Made by a program: the position numbers and the translations under genes. From the NCBI GenBank assembly GCA_016714745.1, contig JADKCG010000002.1, forward strand, positions 1 to 64,000: a stretch of DNA of 64,000 bases, written 5' to 3'. The notes beneath the pieces were generated by a model. That model did no database searches and was not told where the DNA came from. It was given only the letters and a program-made list of their open reading frames with translations. Below are positions 1 through 8,444 of this stretch, in pieces. Positions within the stretch are counted from its first letter, which is position 1. Each line of letters starts with the position of its first letter. The stretch is from Elusimicrobiota bacterium (lineage in GTDB: Bacteria; Elusimicrobiota; Elusimicrobia; FEN-1173).

Positions 1-359
1 ACCAAGATACCCAGCTTCTCTTGGGGGGAACATCGGGCCTGCGGGGGTACCCCGTCAACGCCTTTGCCGGAAACCGATTGTTTCAGGCTAATTTTGAAAA
101 TCGCTTGTTTTTGGTGGACGAAGTGTTTGAATTTTTTGGAATTGGGGCCGTGGGATTTGTTGACGCGGGATACGTCTGGCCCCAAGGGGTGTCCCCGGTG
201 GTGGGAGATCTCCGGGTCGGATATGGCGCCGGGCTTCGGTTGCATCTCACCCGAGCCAGTCTTGGGCAGGTATTGCGATTTGATATCGCTTGGCCGACGC
301 GGTCAACGAATGGAACCCGGTCGCCGGTGTTCACTTTCGGAACAGGCCAGGTGTTTTGA
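1..359 (+). CDS. C-terminal end of an Omp85/BamA-like outer-membrane barrel protein (5' truncated)
   Basis: The reading frame is open from the window edge (codons from base 3) to TGA at 357-359, so only the last ~118 residues are seen. They contain the LRGY motif (L-R-G-Y-P at the start), which matches the conserved [VL]RG[FY] loop motif of Omp85 barrels, followed by alternating hydrophobic strands (GAVGFVDAG, GYGAGLRLHL, LRFDIAW). The chain ends in an aromatic residue (V-F), as expected for a barrel C-terminal strand. By family, it would insert or secrete proteins at the outer membrane. The GxRGY loop followed by FVDAG is typical of the bacterial surface antigen domain. It could be BamA, TamA or a patatin-linked Omp85; the missing POTRA or passenger region would decide. 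Confidence 0.75.
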   Translation, partial: QDTQLLLGGTSGLRGYPVNAFAGNRLFQANFENRLFLVDEVFEFFGIGAVGFVDAGYVWPQGVSPVVGDLRVGYGAGLRLHLTRASLGQVLRFDIAWPTRSTNGTRSPVFTFGTGQVF

Positions 360-391
360 GTCCATCGCTGACTATGATAGGATAAGTTCCC

Positions 392-937
392 ATGGGCCCC
401 AGCGAATACATGATCCTGAAACAACCGGGATTCCTCTTCGTCGAATGGATGAGCCCCACCTTTCCCATTGAGATCAAAGTAACTTTGATCGGGCTCTTAA
501 CTGTCCTGCCGTTTCTTTTCATTTTCCGCGGACCGGTCACGCGATTTGCGGATCGCCACATGCACATTCACTGGAGCTCCAACGTCATCGGGATCGGCGC
601 TCCTTTGATCTCGCTCCTCTGTGGGGTGTTCCTTTTTTTTGTAAAAGCGCCGGAAGGACTTGTTTCTTGGGAGATGGACGAGCAAGGGATTAAAGTGATC
701 AGTGCGAGCGGGAAAGCCAATATGGAATGGGAAAAAGTGGAATCGGCCCTTGTGGAACCTAATAACCAATCTGAAAAAACTCTCGTTTTAAAATCAAAAG
801 AGGGGCAAACCATTTTTCTGTTCCTGTCTTGGTTGGAACCCCTCCACCAAGACCTCGCCCTTTCCTCCATTGATCAGTTCACCGGCCATCGCTTCAAATT
901 CCCCGTCGACGACGACAGTGAAGAAGATGAAAACTAG
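392..937 (+). CDS. Hypothetical two-TM membrane protein with C-terminal PH-like domain
   Basis: This 181-residue protein has two hydrophobic helices (about residues 28-45 and 65-83) separated by a short polar segment that reads like a loop. A soluble ~95-residue tail (E-M-D-E-Q-G-I-K ... W-E-K-V-E) has the strand pattern of small PH-like membrane proteins. The C-terminus is very acidic (DDDSEEDEN). It starts at ATG 392, 32 bases after the Omp85 stop, so the two genes may be co-transcribed. I do not recognise a catalytic motif and no function is assigned. Confidence 0.6.
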   Translation: MGPSEYMILKQPGFLFVEWMSPTFPIEIKVTLIGLLTVLPFLFIFRGPVTRFADRHMHIHWSSNVIGIGAPLISLLCGVFLFFVKAPEGLVSWEMDEQGIKVISASGKANMEWEKVESALVEPNNQSEKTLVLKSKEGQTIFLFLSWLEPLHQDLALSSIDQFTGHRFKFPVDDDSEEDEN

Positions 938-1028
938 ACCCGAATTATCAGTTGGTTCACGGGAGCGGCTCTGACGCATCAGCACCTCTGGTGCCCCAGG
1001 TGCACGTCGCTCTGCGCGATGCCGCCCC

Positions 1029-1058
1029 TCGCGCCCAAATCGAAGTTCCGGGCTAACT
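1029..1058 (+). repeat. Short repeat, copy 1 (AGTTCCGGG family)
   Basis: Bases 1029-1058 match 1521-1550 at most positions (shared cores tcgcgcccaa and aagttccggg). A shorter inverted copy of the core (aacccggaacttt) lies at 1443-1455. The copies bracket a decayed DUF2784 gene. Confidence 0.55.
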
Positions 1059-1417
1059 GTTTTTTTGGGGGGCCTCTTTCGCCCAGAGAATGCCGTAAAT
1101 AATCGCCCACAACACCAACCACCCCGAACCACCCAGGCCAAGATCGCCCCATATTTCCCGAGATCAATGATGGGCTTTAAATGTTCTAAAAACCCCCTTT
1201 GGTACCCCACGCTGGGATCGTAGTGGGACCGCAATACGTTTTCAGCCACCGACAGGGGACAATAAAAAGACCACGCAAAAACCGTGACCAAAAGGAGAAG
1301 CAAGTGAACGATTCTCTAAAAAGGTCTGCGCCATGCCAAGAGAGGCCCAAAAACCATGACCACCAAACAGAGCGCATGAAATAACGTGACAAGATTAGCT
1401 GACGTTTTCCAGATCAA
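1053..1417 (-). pseudogene. Decayed DUF2784-like membrane protein
   Basis: Reading the minus strand from TTG at 1417 (GGAGAA five bases upstream) gives a helix ending G-P-L-L-A-W, then an in-frame TAG near 1318-1320. The same frame continues with a second helix and the segment W-S-F-Y-C-P-L-S-V-A-E-N-V-L-R, then S-V-G-Y-Q-R-G-F-L-E-H. This resembles DUF2784, whose members carry CPLTPLEN and GY.GGF.EH motifs. A frameshift near 1125 is then needed to reach the last helix (V-L-W-A-I-I-Y-G-I-L-W) and the stop at 1053-1055. One stop and one frameshift indicate a dead gene. It fills most of the otherwise gene-free stretch 938-1665, with repeat copies on either side. Confidence 0.6.
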
Positions 1418-1520
1418 CGCATTTCTCCAGTTCCCACCCTTTAACCCGGAACTTTTAGTATGGATACGAGATTCGAATTTTAATTTAGCATTTATTTACA
1501 AAAGCAATTGACCGTAGTTC

Positions 1521-1550
1521 TCGCGCCCAACTGAAAGTTCCGGGTCAAGT
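1521..1550 (+). repeat. Short repeat, copy 2 (AGTTCCGGG family)
   Basis: Second direct copy of the element at 1029-1058, about 0.5 kb away. With the inverted core at 1443-1455 it forms a long imperfect inverted repeat (1443-1455 against 1532-1544). Nothing else is recognisable between 1551 and 1665 except the ribosome-binding site of the next small gene. Confidence 0.5.
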
Positions 1551-1665
1551 GTAAGGGAGGAAATAGGGACCTTATGGATTTTTTTCAAGTGCTCATTGAT
1601 TTTAAATGGGAATGGGGGTAAACTAAAATAATGGATAGACCTGGTTGGTCATAATAGAGAAGGCG

Positions 1666-1824
1666 ATGAATAACGATAAAAGCGCATGGCGAGCCGTGAT
1701 CGTAAAATATTTATTCCTCTGTGGAACCGTTTTGCTCTTGGGAGGCGTGTGTGCGCGCGGGGCGGAAGTGCCCAGCAATACCGCGGACGGCATTGACCAC
1801 AAAGACGGATTGCTCAGCCAATAG
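1666..1824 (+). CDS. Small secreted or membrane-anchored peptide (52 aa)
   Basis: A short frame starts at ATG 1666, preceded by the purine-rich AGAGAAGG at good spacing, and ends at TAG 1822-1824. Its 52 residues have a charged start (N-N-D-K-S-A-W-R), a hydrophobic segment at about 11-29 (V-I-V-K-Y-L-F-L-C-G-T-V-L-L-L-G-G-V-C-A) and a short polar tail. This is a signal peptide or single anchor. It lies 50 bases upstream of the PorV-TPR gene in the same direction, so it may be its leader gene. I do not recognise the family. Confidence 0.45.
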   Translation: MNNDKSAWRAVIVKYLFLCGTVLLLGGVCARGAEVPSNTADGIDHKDGLLSQ

Positions 1825-1874
1825 GACTGGCCCGTTTCAGCTCGAAACCCCAGAAGGATCGGAGGAAAAACCCA

Positions 1875-3633
1875 TTGTCGTTCAATAAAATACATTTGAC
1901 CGGGGCCGTCCTTTTCTTCGCTCTAACGATCGAGGGGCGAACATCCAACGTCTTTTCCGCCAAGGGAGCGGGGACGCGCGGACCCGCGATTTTGTCACTG
2001 GAACCCGGCGCCCGAAACGCCGGCGTGGCCGGGGCCTTTGCAGTCACGGCCGATGACGGGGAAGCTCTTTTTGGCAATCCCGCGGGCCTTCAACGGCTGG
2101 CCAGTCGCGAATTTAGATTCAGCGGGGGCGATCTTGTCGCCGACCAAACCCAAACATCGCTCTCTTACGCCCATCCCTTCTGGCGACACGGAGAGAGAGA
2201 AACATGGGGGGCCTACATTCACGGCTTATCCATGAACTCCTTTGATGTTTACGAAAATGGGGACACAATCGGCGCCGCCCATCCCCAGGATTGGGTGGCC
2301 GCCGTCGCCTATGCCCGCCCCGCCTCTTTTTGGAAACTGGGGCGTGGCCGTGAAAGGGGTGAGCACAGAAACTTTTGAAAGTAAAGCCAACACCGCCGCA
2401 CTGGATTTCGGGGTGCAGGGAGGCGGGTCTCATTGGAACTGGGGCGCCGGCATCGCCCATGTGGGGCCATCGTTTCGGTTGGGATCCGAACACGTGGGCT
2501 TGCCGACCCGATTGCGCGCGGGGATGAATCGTCACTGGGCGAGCCAACGGGGAAATCTGTGCGCGGCCCTTTTGGGAGACTTTCCTGCCGACGGAAATCC
2601 TGCCGCCGCCTTCGGGATGGAACTGGAAACGAAATGGGGAGATTTGTGGCACACCGCCATTCGTGCGGGGGCACGAACGTCGGGAGATCCTTTTGCTCTC
2701 GGGGCAGGGCTCGGGCGGGGAGCCCTCTTTATTCAATACGCTTATACCCCAACCGAAAACAATGGGGCCGTGGGCCAATTGGATGTGATTTACCGTTTTG
2801 GCCACGAACCGCCACAGGAAATACGCCGACGCGCGCTCACACAGGAAGCCCGCACACTGATCGACAGTGGAAAATATGGCAAGGCTCAATCTGCTTTGGA
2901 TGAGGTCTTTCTTATTTCGCCCCGCTATGGCCGAGCCCGCTCAATGGAACGGGAAATTCGTCTGCGTGTGTCGGAAACGTTGGACCCCGAAACCCTATTG
3001 GATTTAGGCCGACGGAGCGCCGCCGCGGGAGACGACGAGAAAGCCCTCAATAATTTTCAGAAACTTTTAATCGTTCAACCTGACCACAAAGAAGGGAAAA
3101 CCGAATTGTTACTGGCCGAATCGCGCCTGGCCAAACGCCAAGCGGCCCGCCTCAGGGAAGAAGTTGCCCGCACAAGGGCCATTGACCAAACCCGCTTAGC
3201 TAAGAAAGCGCGGGCATTTGAAGAGAAAAAAGAATGGGAAAACGCCCTGGAGGTCTGGCTTAGAATCAATACATCCTCAGGAAACGTCGCCACCGAAATT
3301 GACCGTTGCCGAGCCGCCCTCTATCAAAAAGCCGAAAAAGCCCAAGAGACCAAAGACTTCAGCCGCGCCCAAGCGCTTTTCCACTCCGCCGAGCGGGGCG
3401 GGTCCTATCGGGACGCCAGCGCCCGCGCGCGCGCGGTGGAAAAAATATCCAAAGATCGGCGTGTTGCCCAGTCGTTGGAAAAATACCGCTTGGGGCAAGC
3501 CGCTTACCTCAAAGGCGATTTGAAGACAGCTCAAGACCTCTTTCACGCCGCTTCGATTTTGGATCCCACCAACCTCGATGCCCAGCGGGCGTTAAGCCAC
3601 CTTCAAGAAGAACGTCGGTTGAGCCACCCATAA
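1875..3633 (+). CDS. PorV/UPF0164-type outer-membrane protein with C-terminal TPRs (one frameshift)
   Basis: TTG at 1875, with GGAGG nine bases upstream, begins a signal peptide. The UPF0164/PorV N-terminus follows: L-S-L-E-P-G-A-R-N-A-G-V-A-G-A-F-A-V-T-A and the GNPAGL motif. After about residue 150 the match moves to the +1 frame near 2320-2340 (C-rich then T5). There it continues with G-N-W-G-V-A-V-K-G, more barrel strands ending V-I-Y-R-F-G, then about 270 residues of helical TPR-like repeats. The family forms outer-membrane barrels linked to secretion or attachment of surface proteins, and the TPRs should face the periplasm. The shift is one extra base. It may be a read error, since both parts are otherwise well conserved. 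The last residues (LSHP) are altered by the cassette inserted downstream; the second repeat copy suggests the original end was LSHQR. Confidence 0.75.
3557..3628 (+). repeat. 72-bp direct repeat flanking the TA cassette, left copy
   Basis: Bases 3557-3628 are identical to 5225-5296. The left copy is the 3' end of the PorV-TPR gene. Together the copies bracket a 1.6 kb AbiE-like toxin-antitoxin cassette (3629-5224), like a target duplication or recombination scar. Confidence 0.9.
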
Positions 3634-3657
3634 AATCTTTTAGATCTAAGTTGCGTT

Positions 3658-4458
3658 TTAAACAGCCCGCGGAAACTGAGAAACCAAAGCCTTAATCCGT
3701 AAGAAAGCGTCTTCTTTCACGTGATTCAGAAAAGTGGAAATCGGTGTGGTCATGGCAATGTCGGCAATGAGGGTGGGACCAATGGAGTGAGGATCTTCAA
3801 AGAAACGGAAGATATTCTCTCTAACACGGATTCCATAGCGGTGATTAAGAACCATTTGATGGACTTGCGCGGCGAAGGACTCGCGGTCGGGACCTGAGAG
3901 AAGGATATGATAAGCGTAATACAGATCTTTCCCCTTTTTTGCTAAGTCCCCCCTTTGGTTAAAAGTGAGCAGTTTATGGAAAACAAAATGAACCGGGTGG
4001 GGTACATGAACCTTGAAAGAGCTTAAAAAAATGGGAATTGTTTTTTCAAGGAGGACCTCAAAATATTTGACTCTGTTGAAGACTATCTCTTGCCCAAGCA
4101 ATGTATTTTGAATTTTGGAAGAGAGGTCCGGGGAACCGACGAATTCCACATCCGCCTTTAGATCTTTGCCAACGGTTACCACCGGGACAAATGGGGTGTC
4201 GTGACCGATCCTCACATGGTGTTCTCCCCAGTTTTTTTGGGAGACCCGACGTGCGATCGTTTGTTCTCCTTGATAGACCAGGTTGCGAATACCGAAATCA
4301 ATGTCCACCGTTAAGAGCGGATCGTGCTCTTCCTTCCAAAGATATCGGCTATAAAGGAGGGGCGCCCAACCTCCGACCAAGACCAAGTGGGGCAAAAATT
4401 CCTTGAGGTCTCCCACCGCCTTCAAAAGCAAACCAAAATATTGATCCGATTTAGGCAA
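3658..4458 (-). CDS. AbiEii/GSU2403-like nucleotidyltransferase, probable toxin
   Basis: This 266-residue protein has a nucleotidyltransferase signature near residues 27-55: L-V-G-G-W-A-P-L-L followed by T-V-D-I-D-F. It is the GG...DxD pattern of AbiEii and related minimal nucleotidyltransferases. Type IV AbiE toxins and MenT relatives add nucleotides to RNA targets. The rest is helical with a conserved-looking E-V-L-L-E-K segment. It overlaps the upstream AbiEi-like gene by 8 bases, the usual antitoxin-first order. Both genes sit between two 72-bp repeats, marking the pair as a mobile cassette. The toxin role is inferred from the fold and pairing; the substrate is unknown. Confidence 0.65.
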   Translation of the reverse strand: MPKSDQYFGLLLKAVGDLKEFLPHLVLVGGWAPLLYSRYLWKEEHDPLLTVDIDFGIRNLVYQGEQTIARRVSQKNWGEHHVRIGHDTPFVPVVTVGKDLKADVEFVGSPDLSSKIQNTLLGQEIVFNRVKYFEVLLEKTIPIFLSSFKVHVPHPVHFVFHKLLTFNQRGDLAKKGKDLYYAYHILLSGPDRESFAAQVHQMVLNHRYGIRVRENIFRFFEDPHSIGPTLIADIAMTTPISTFLNHVKEDAFLRIKALVSQFPRAV

Positions 4459-5134
4459 AAGACTGGCCTTTTTCTTTTAAGATTCGGTCCAAATATTCGG
4501 CGTGTTCCCGCCCTCGGGCAGGGAAATGGAAGAGGTCCAAGTAGAGTTGCAAGTTGGACACGACCGGGTACCCGGCAATTTTTTGAATTCCAGGGAAAAT
4601 CGAAAATCGATAGGAGGGCCGGAAGAAGTAGACATTCCCCCCTTGTTTAAGTTCCTTCAAACCCAGAGCCAGACGAAGATTGGAAACCAAGGACGAATAA
4701 TGGGCGGCGCTTAGATAAACATAGAGATTGGGATCTTGAACGTGGTGAGTGATCAGGTTTGCCCCCGAATGAAGAGTCAACGCATAGGACTGTTCTTGGC
4801 CAACCTTTTGAAGAACGGCTTTCAGTCGCGGGAGGATATGGGTGTCGGAGGTGTAATAGACCTGAACCGGGTTATGTTCCATGCGATAGTGATGTGTCCA
4901 TTCCTGCACAAGTTCCCTGGGGTTTCGAAGGAAGGACCCCGCCGCTCGCCCCCGTGCCTTTCCTTTAAGAAAACCCTTTTGGCGGAGGGCCGCCATGACA
5001 GACGCCACCCATCCCCGCCCAAGGCTTAATTCATTCACGAAATCCCGGACGACCCATTCCCGTTCTGGATTTTCCAGCATTGCGCGTAGCACCAAGCTGG
5101 CCTTATCGTTAAAAACTCGGTTGAGTTGGCTCAT
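4451..5134 (-). CDS. AbiEi-like winged-helix antitoxin/repressor
   Basis: The 227-residue protein starts with a winged helix-turn-helix (about residues 10-60: L-V-L-R-A-M-L-E-N-P-E-R-E-W-V-V-R-D-F). A ~160-residue domain follows, with the layout of AbiEi family antitoxins (Y-A-L-T-L-H-S-G-A-N-L then Y-V-Y-L). AbiEi proteins bind inverted repeats in their own promoter and neutralise AbiEii. Here a perfect 24-bp palindrome lies 18 bases upstream of the ATG at 5134, which supports autoregulation. It is translationally coupled to the nucleotidyltransferase downstream. An alternative is a general transcriptional regulator paired with a nucleotidyltransferase. Confidence 0.65.
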   Translation of the reverse strand: MSQLNRVFNDKASLVLRAMLENPEREWVVRDFVNELSLGRGWVASVMAALRQKGFLKGKARGRAAGSFLRNPRELVQEWTHHYRMEHNPVQVYYTSDTHILPRLKAVLQKVGQEQSYALTLHSGANLITHHVQDPNLYVYLSAAHYSSLVSNLRLALGLKELKQGGNVYFFRPSYRFSIFPGIQKIAGYPVVSNLQLYLDLFHFPARGREHAEYLDRILKEKGQSFA

Positions 5135-5151
5135 AAATGTCCGCTTTTAAG

Positions 5152-5175
5152 AATGTCCTTTATATAAAGGACATT
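5152..5175 (-). promoter_or_regulatory. Perfect 24-bp palindrome, likely operator of the AbiE-like operon
   Basis: AATGTCC and GGACATT arms flank an AT-rich TTTATATAAA centre, and the whole 24 bp is its own reverse complement. Extra AATGTCC-like half-sites occur at 5136 and 5184. It lies just upstream of the antitoxin start and fits autoregulatory sites bound by AbiEi. The TATA-rich centre may also be the -10 region. Confidence 0.7.
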
Positions 5176-5224
5176 TTATAATGGAGGACAAATAATAGCA
5201 AGACCCTTTTTGAGTCTAATAACT

Positions 5225-5296
5225 TTTTGGATCCCACCAACCTCGATGCCCAGCGGGCGTTAAGCCACCTTCAAGAAGAACGTCGGTTGAGCCACC
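5225..5296 (+). repeat. 72-bp direct repeat flanking the TA cassette, right copy
   Basis: Identical to 3557-3628. On the plus strand it continues into CAACGGTAA, which would end the PorV-TPR frame as LSHQR-stop. On the minus strand it encodes the last residues of the ThiF fusion. The two genes therefore overlapped tail to tail before the cassette arrived. Confidence 0.9.
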
Positions 5297-6854
5297 AACG
5301 GTAAATTCGGAATTTCATTCGTTGAACCAGTCCCCCGTTGCCCCAGGGAAGACGGCCCGAAACGCAACGGCCCTGGTAAACATCGAATTGGTGGAAGTGG
5401 GGAGCGGGCGTCACGTTTCCCCGGTTCAAAATAAGTTTGAGAACTTCGGCTGAAGCGACCCCCGCGCACAATTGGACCGCCAACGACAGAGAGGGCCCCT
5501 TCCCTTCGGCCAGGTTCACCGATCGAGGATCGATGTAGGAAAACTGCGTCGCCTTTGGCGTGAGCCCTAAAGCAAATAGCAAAATCTTGTCTTCGCGGGT
5601 ACGACCCAAATCCAGCCGAAAGTAACGGCGCCAAGGCATACGGCCGGGTTGAAACACCAGCCACGCTGTGCTCATGCCAATGGGGCCCGCCGTCACAACG
5701 GGAATGCCCCGCCGCTCGGCGGCGTCGTACAAAATTTCTCGCGCCTCGATGGCGAAAAAATCCAGCCCGTCAATCACCACATCCACTCCCTTCAGAAATT
5801 CGCCAATGTTCATGGCGTTGATTCCCATGGGGAAGGTCTGAAGTTTCACGTCCGGGTTTATTTGCCGTGTTTGCTCGGCCATGACGTCAACTTTCGAAGC
5901 CCCGAGGGTCGAAAGACCGGCGCCCGCTTGCCGATTCATGTTTTCAATTTCAAAGACGTCGAAGTCCGCGATATGGAATCCGCCAATGCCGAGCCGAGCC
6001 ATCGTCGTTAGGTGAACACCTCCCACGCCACCCAAACCGGCGACAGCAACGGTCGATGATCGCAAACGGCTTTGTTCCAAAGGACTCACCAACCCTTGGT
6101 TGCGAGAAAAAGCTCGGTCGAAATCAAACGTCGGGACCCCCTCGACTGGCGGCCGCTCCGCCACAACAAAGTGGCAATGGCCACTGATCTGTTCTTCCCG
6201 AATGACGAAACCGGCCTTGGTCATGAGCGCCCTCACTTCTTCCGCTGTGTAGGGAGTGTAAAGGATTCCCTTTCGTTTGCCCCAACGGTTGATGGCGTTG
6301 GCGATACGAGAAAGGAGACTGTGTTTTTGAGGAAATAAGAGAACGTTCATCGCCAACGTCCCGCCCGGAACCAACACACGACGAATTTCACGAAGAGCGA
6401 CGTCCGGATCAGGAAAACAATGGAAGGCGTTGGCAATGTTCACTGTGTGAAAGCTCTCATCGGCTTCCCGGCAAGTGGGTCACGTCCCTTCATATAACCT
6501 AATGTTTTTTTGATTTTTGAACCGATGGTGCGCGCCCGCAAGCATGGGCGCGGCGTAATCCATGCCCACGACAGAGGGAAGCGTTCGGCCTTTCCAACGA
6601 AGGAACCCCAAAATCATTCCGAACAAAGTTCCCGACCCGATGGCCACCTCCAAGTGGCGTTCCCGTATATTTTTAGCGAACAACCGAATTTGGGCCCAGA
6701 GGGTGCTTTGGTAGGCAAACGTCAGAATAAAAAACCCCCGAATGTCATACCACCAAGAAGGAGAATCATACGCTTTGGCAATTTTTGTTTTCGTTCCGTT
6801 GTTTTGAATCGGAGATTCTTCTTTTTTTGGTCCGTCCTCGAGTAATTTTGTCAT
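5271..6854 (-). CDS. SAM methyltransferase-ThiF/E1-like adenylyltransferase fusion (interrupted by compensating frameshifts)
   Basis: The start at ATG 6854 follows GGGAGGGTG. Residues ~25-210 are a class I methyltransferase (E-V-A-I-G-S-G-T motif I, V-V-G-M-D, N-I-A-N-A-F-H-C-F). Residues ~265-460 are a ThiF/MoeB/E1-like domain with the nucleotide loop G-L-G-G-V-G-G and the D-F-D-x-F-E-x-x-N-x-N-R-Q signature. Codon 125 is TGA (6480-6482). It lies between a G run one base short and another one base long, and restoring both gives E-G-D-V-T-H-L-P-E-A-D-E-S-F, a normal motif. So the frame is lost and regained within ~25 bases. ThiF-fold enzymes adenylate protein or peptide carboxylates; linked methyltransferases suggest modification of a small molecule or peptide. 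No catalytic Cys is obvious. Confidence 0.65.
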
Positions 6855-7049
6855 GGCACCCTCCCGTTTTGATGACCCCGACTTCAATTTCAGTATACGC
6901 TTCGGGCTCGAAATCCATGGGGGATGGGCCTGAAATCGGCGTGAAATGTTTCCGGCACTCAAACGGTCCTTTCGCATCCTTGACAATGACCGATTTAGCC
7001 GCTAAGGTTTTGTCATGATGGACTGTACGAAACATCGGCCTGACACCCC

Positions 7050-8444
7050 ATGACGCTTCGGTCGCGTTTTGCGTTCACCATTGGTGGGGTGGTGATCGTC
7101 ATTTTGGCTTTGTTTGCGATGGCGTTTTTGTTAATGGAAGACCGCCACATCAACGCCCAGCAAGAAAAAATACAGCAAACTCAGGTCGATCATTTGGCCC
7201 ATGCCTGTGTTCAAGCGCGCATTAACCACGACGAAGTGGCCCTCCTCAAATTGTTCAAGGACATGCAACGAGCCCCGGGGTTTGTCGAGGCCATGTGTTT
7301 GGACGGAAAAGGCCGCGTCACGCTTCACAGTGCCCTGGGTCGAGTGGGGGAACGGCCTGCGGGAGAGATTCCTTCGGAATTGAGGAAATCGGTTGTCTCT
7401 GTAGGGAATAAATCCCTGTGGGCCTACGACGCGCCCGCTAAAAACGGAGGTATTCCGGGCGGGGCCCGAGTAGTGTTCGATCCGGCGCCGGGCCAAACCG
7501 ACGTCCGAAAAGCTTTATGGGGAACATTGAGGCGGTTGGGCGCCGCCGCCGTGGCCATACTGATCTTGGTTTTTTTGCTTTCTTGGGCAACGGCAAAGAC
7601 CTTGACCGACCCCATTCACCGGCTCGCGGTGGGTGCACGACAGATTGGGCTCGGGGACTGGGATACACGCGTACAGACAGACGCGCCAGGCGAGCTAAGA
7701 ACACTGGCTCAGGAATTCAATGCTATGTCAGAAAAATTGGGGGCGCTGGATCGCCTTAAAGACCAGTTCGTCCACGCTGTATCCCACGATCTTCGAAATC
7801 CCCTGGGCGCTATTATGGCTTCGGCCAAAATGCTCCGAAATGACAAGGTTCCAGAAGGCTCAAAAACATTAATAGAAGTGATCGAAACGGGCGTCACGCG
7901 GTTGAGCGCCATGGTCAATAATATTTTAGACGTCGCTTGCCTACAGGAACGAACGTTGACCTACACCTTCCAACCCTTTCGCCTCGAACCCATGCTCCGG
8001 GAATTGACGCGCCTTTACGAACCTTTGGCGCTGGAAACGAATAAAACCGTTCGGATCGACCTGCCCGGGAATCTTTCTGAGGTGAACGCCGATGAAGAGA
8101 AAGTGTTTCGCATTTTCCTTAACCTGTTGGCCAACGCCATGAAATTCACACGTCCGGGAGATTCCATCACCCTTGCGGCGCGGGCGCTTTCCTCTGGCTG
8201 GGTTGAGTGCCGAGTGACAGATACCGGTCCTGGGATCGCCGCCGATCGAATGGAAACTCTTTTTGCTCCGTTTCATTCCAAAAAGGGCGTCACCTCAACC
8301 GATATAAAGAATAAACAGGGGTCAGGCCTGGGCCTCTCGTTGGTGAAGGCCCTTGTGGAAGGACACGGCGGTCAGATTCGGGTGGAATCCGCGCCGGGGC
8401 TGGGGGCCTCGTTTATCTTTACCTTGCCTGGGAGTCAACGATGA
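7050..8444 (+). CDS. Membrane sensor histidine kinase (HAMP-HisKA-HATPase)
   Basis: The 464-residue protein has TM1 at about 9-28 and a periplasmic sensing loop of ~130 residues. TM2 (about 163-181) is followed by a HAMP domain (to ~235), then HisKA with the phospho-accepting His246 in V-S-H-D-L-R-N-P. The HATPase has an N box (N-L-L-A-N-A-M-K-F), G1 (D-T-G-P-G-I-A) and G2 (G-S-G-L-G-L-S-L-V). It is a complete kinase. The stop overlaps the start of the response-regulator gene by four bases (ATGA), so both are made together. It is divergent from the methyltransferase-ThiF gene, with ~195 bp between them holding both promoters. The signal is unknown. Confidence 0.93.
   Translation: MTLRSRFAFTIGGVVIVILALFAMAFLLMEDRHINAQQEKIQQTQVDHLAHACVQARINHDEVALLKLFKDMQRAPGFVEAMCLDGKGRVTLHSALGRVGERPAGEIPSELRKSVVSVGNKSLWAYDAPAKNGGIPGGARVVFDPAPGQTDVRKALWGTLRRLGAAAVAILILVFLLSWATAKTLTDPIHRLAVGARQIGLGDWDTRVQTDAPGELRTLAQEFNAMSEKLGALDRLKDQFVHAVSHDLRNPLGAIMASAKMLRNDKVPEGSKTLIEVIETGVTRLSAMVNNILDVACLQERTLTYTFQPFRLEPMLRELTRLYEPLALETNKTVRIDLPGNLSEVNADEEKVFRIFLNLLANAMKFTRPGDSITLAARALSSGWVECRVTDTGPGIAADRMETLFAPFHSKKGVTSTDIKNKQGSGLGLSLVKALVEGHGGQIRVESAPGLGASFIFTLPGSQR

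Noticed and set aside
2119..2889. 256-codon minus-strand frame inside the PorV-TPR gene
   Set aside because: Opposite-strand shadow in GC-rich coding sequence; no domain, and the plus strand has UPF0164 motifs.
6480..6482. Selenocysteine codon in the methyltransferase-ThiF gene
   Set aside because: Flanking one-base indels in G runs give a normal motif with no TGA; no family member has Sec here, and no SECIS-like hairpin is evident downstream.
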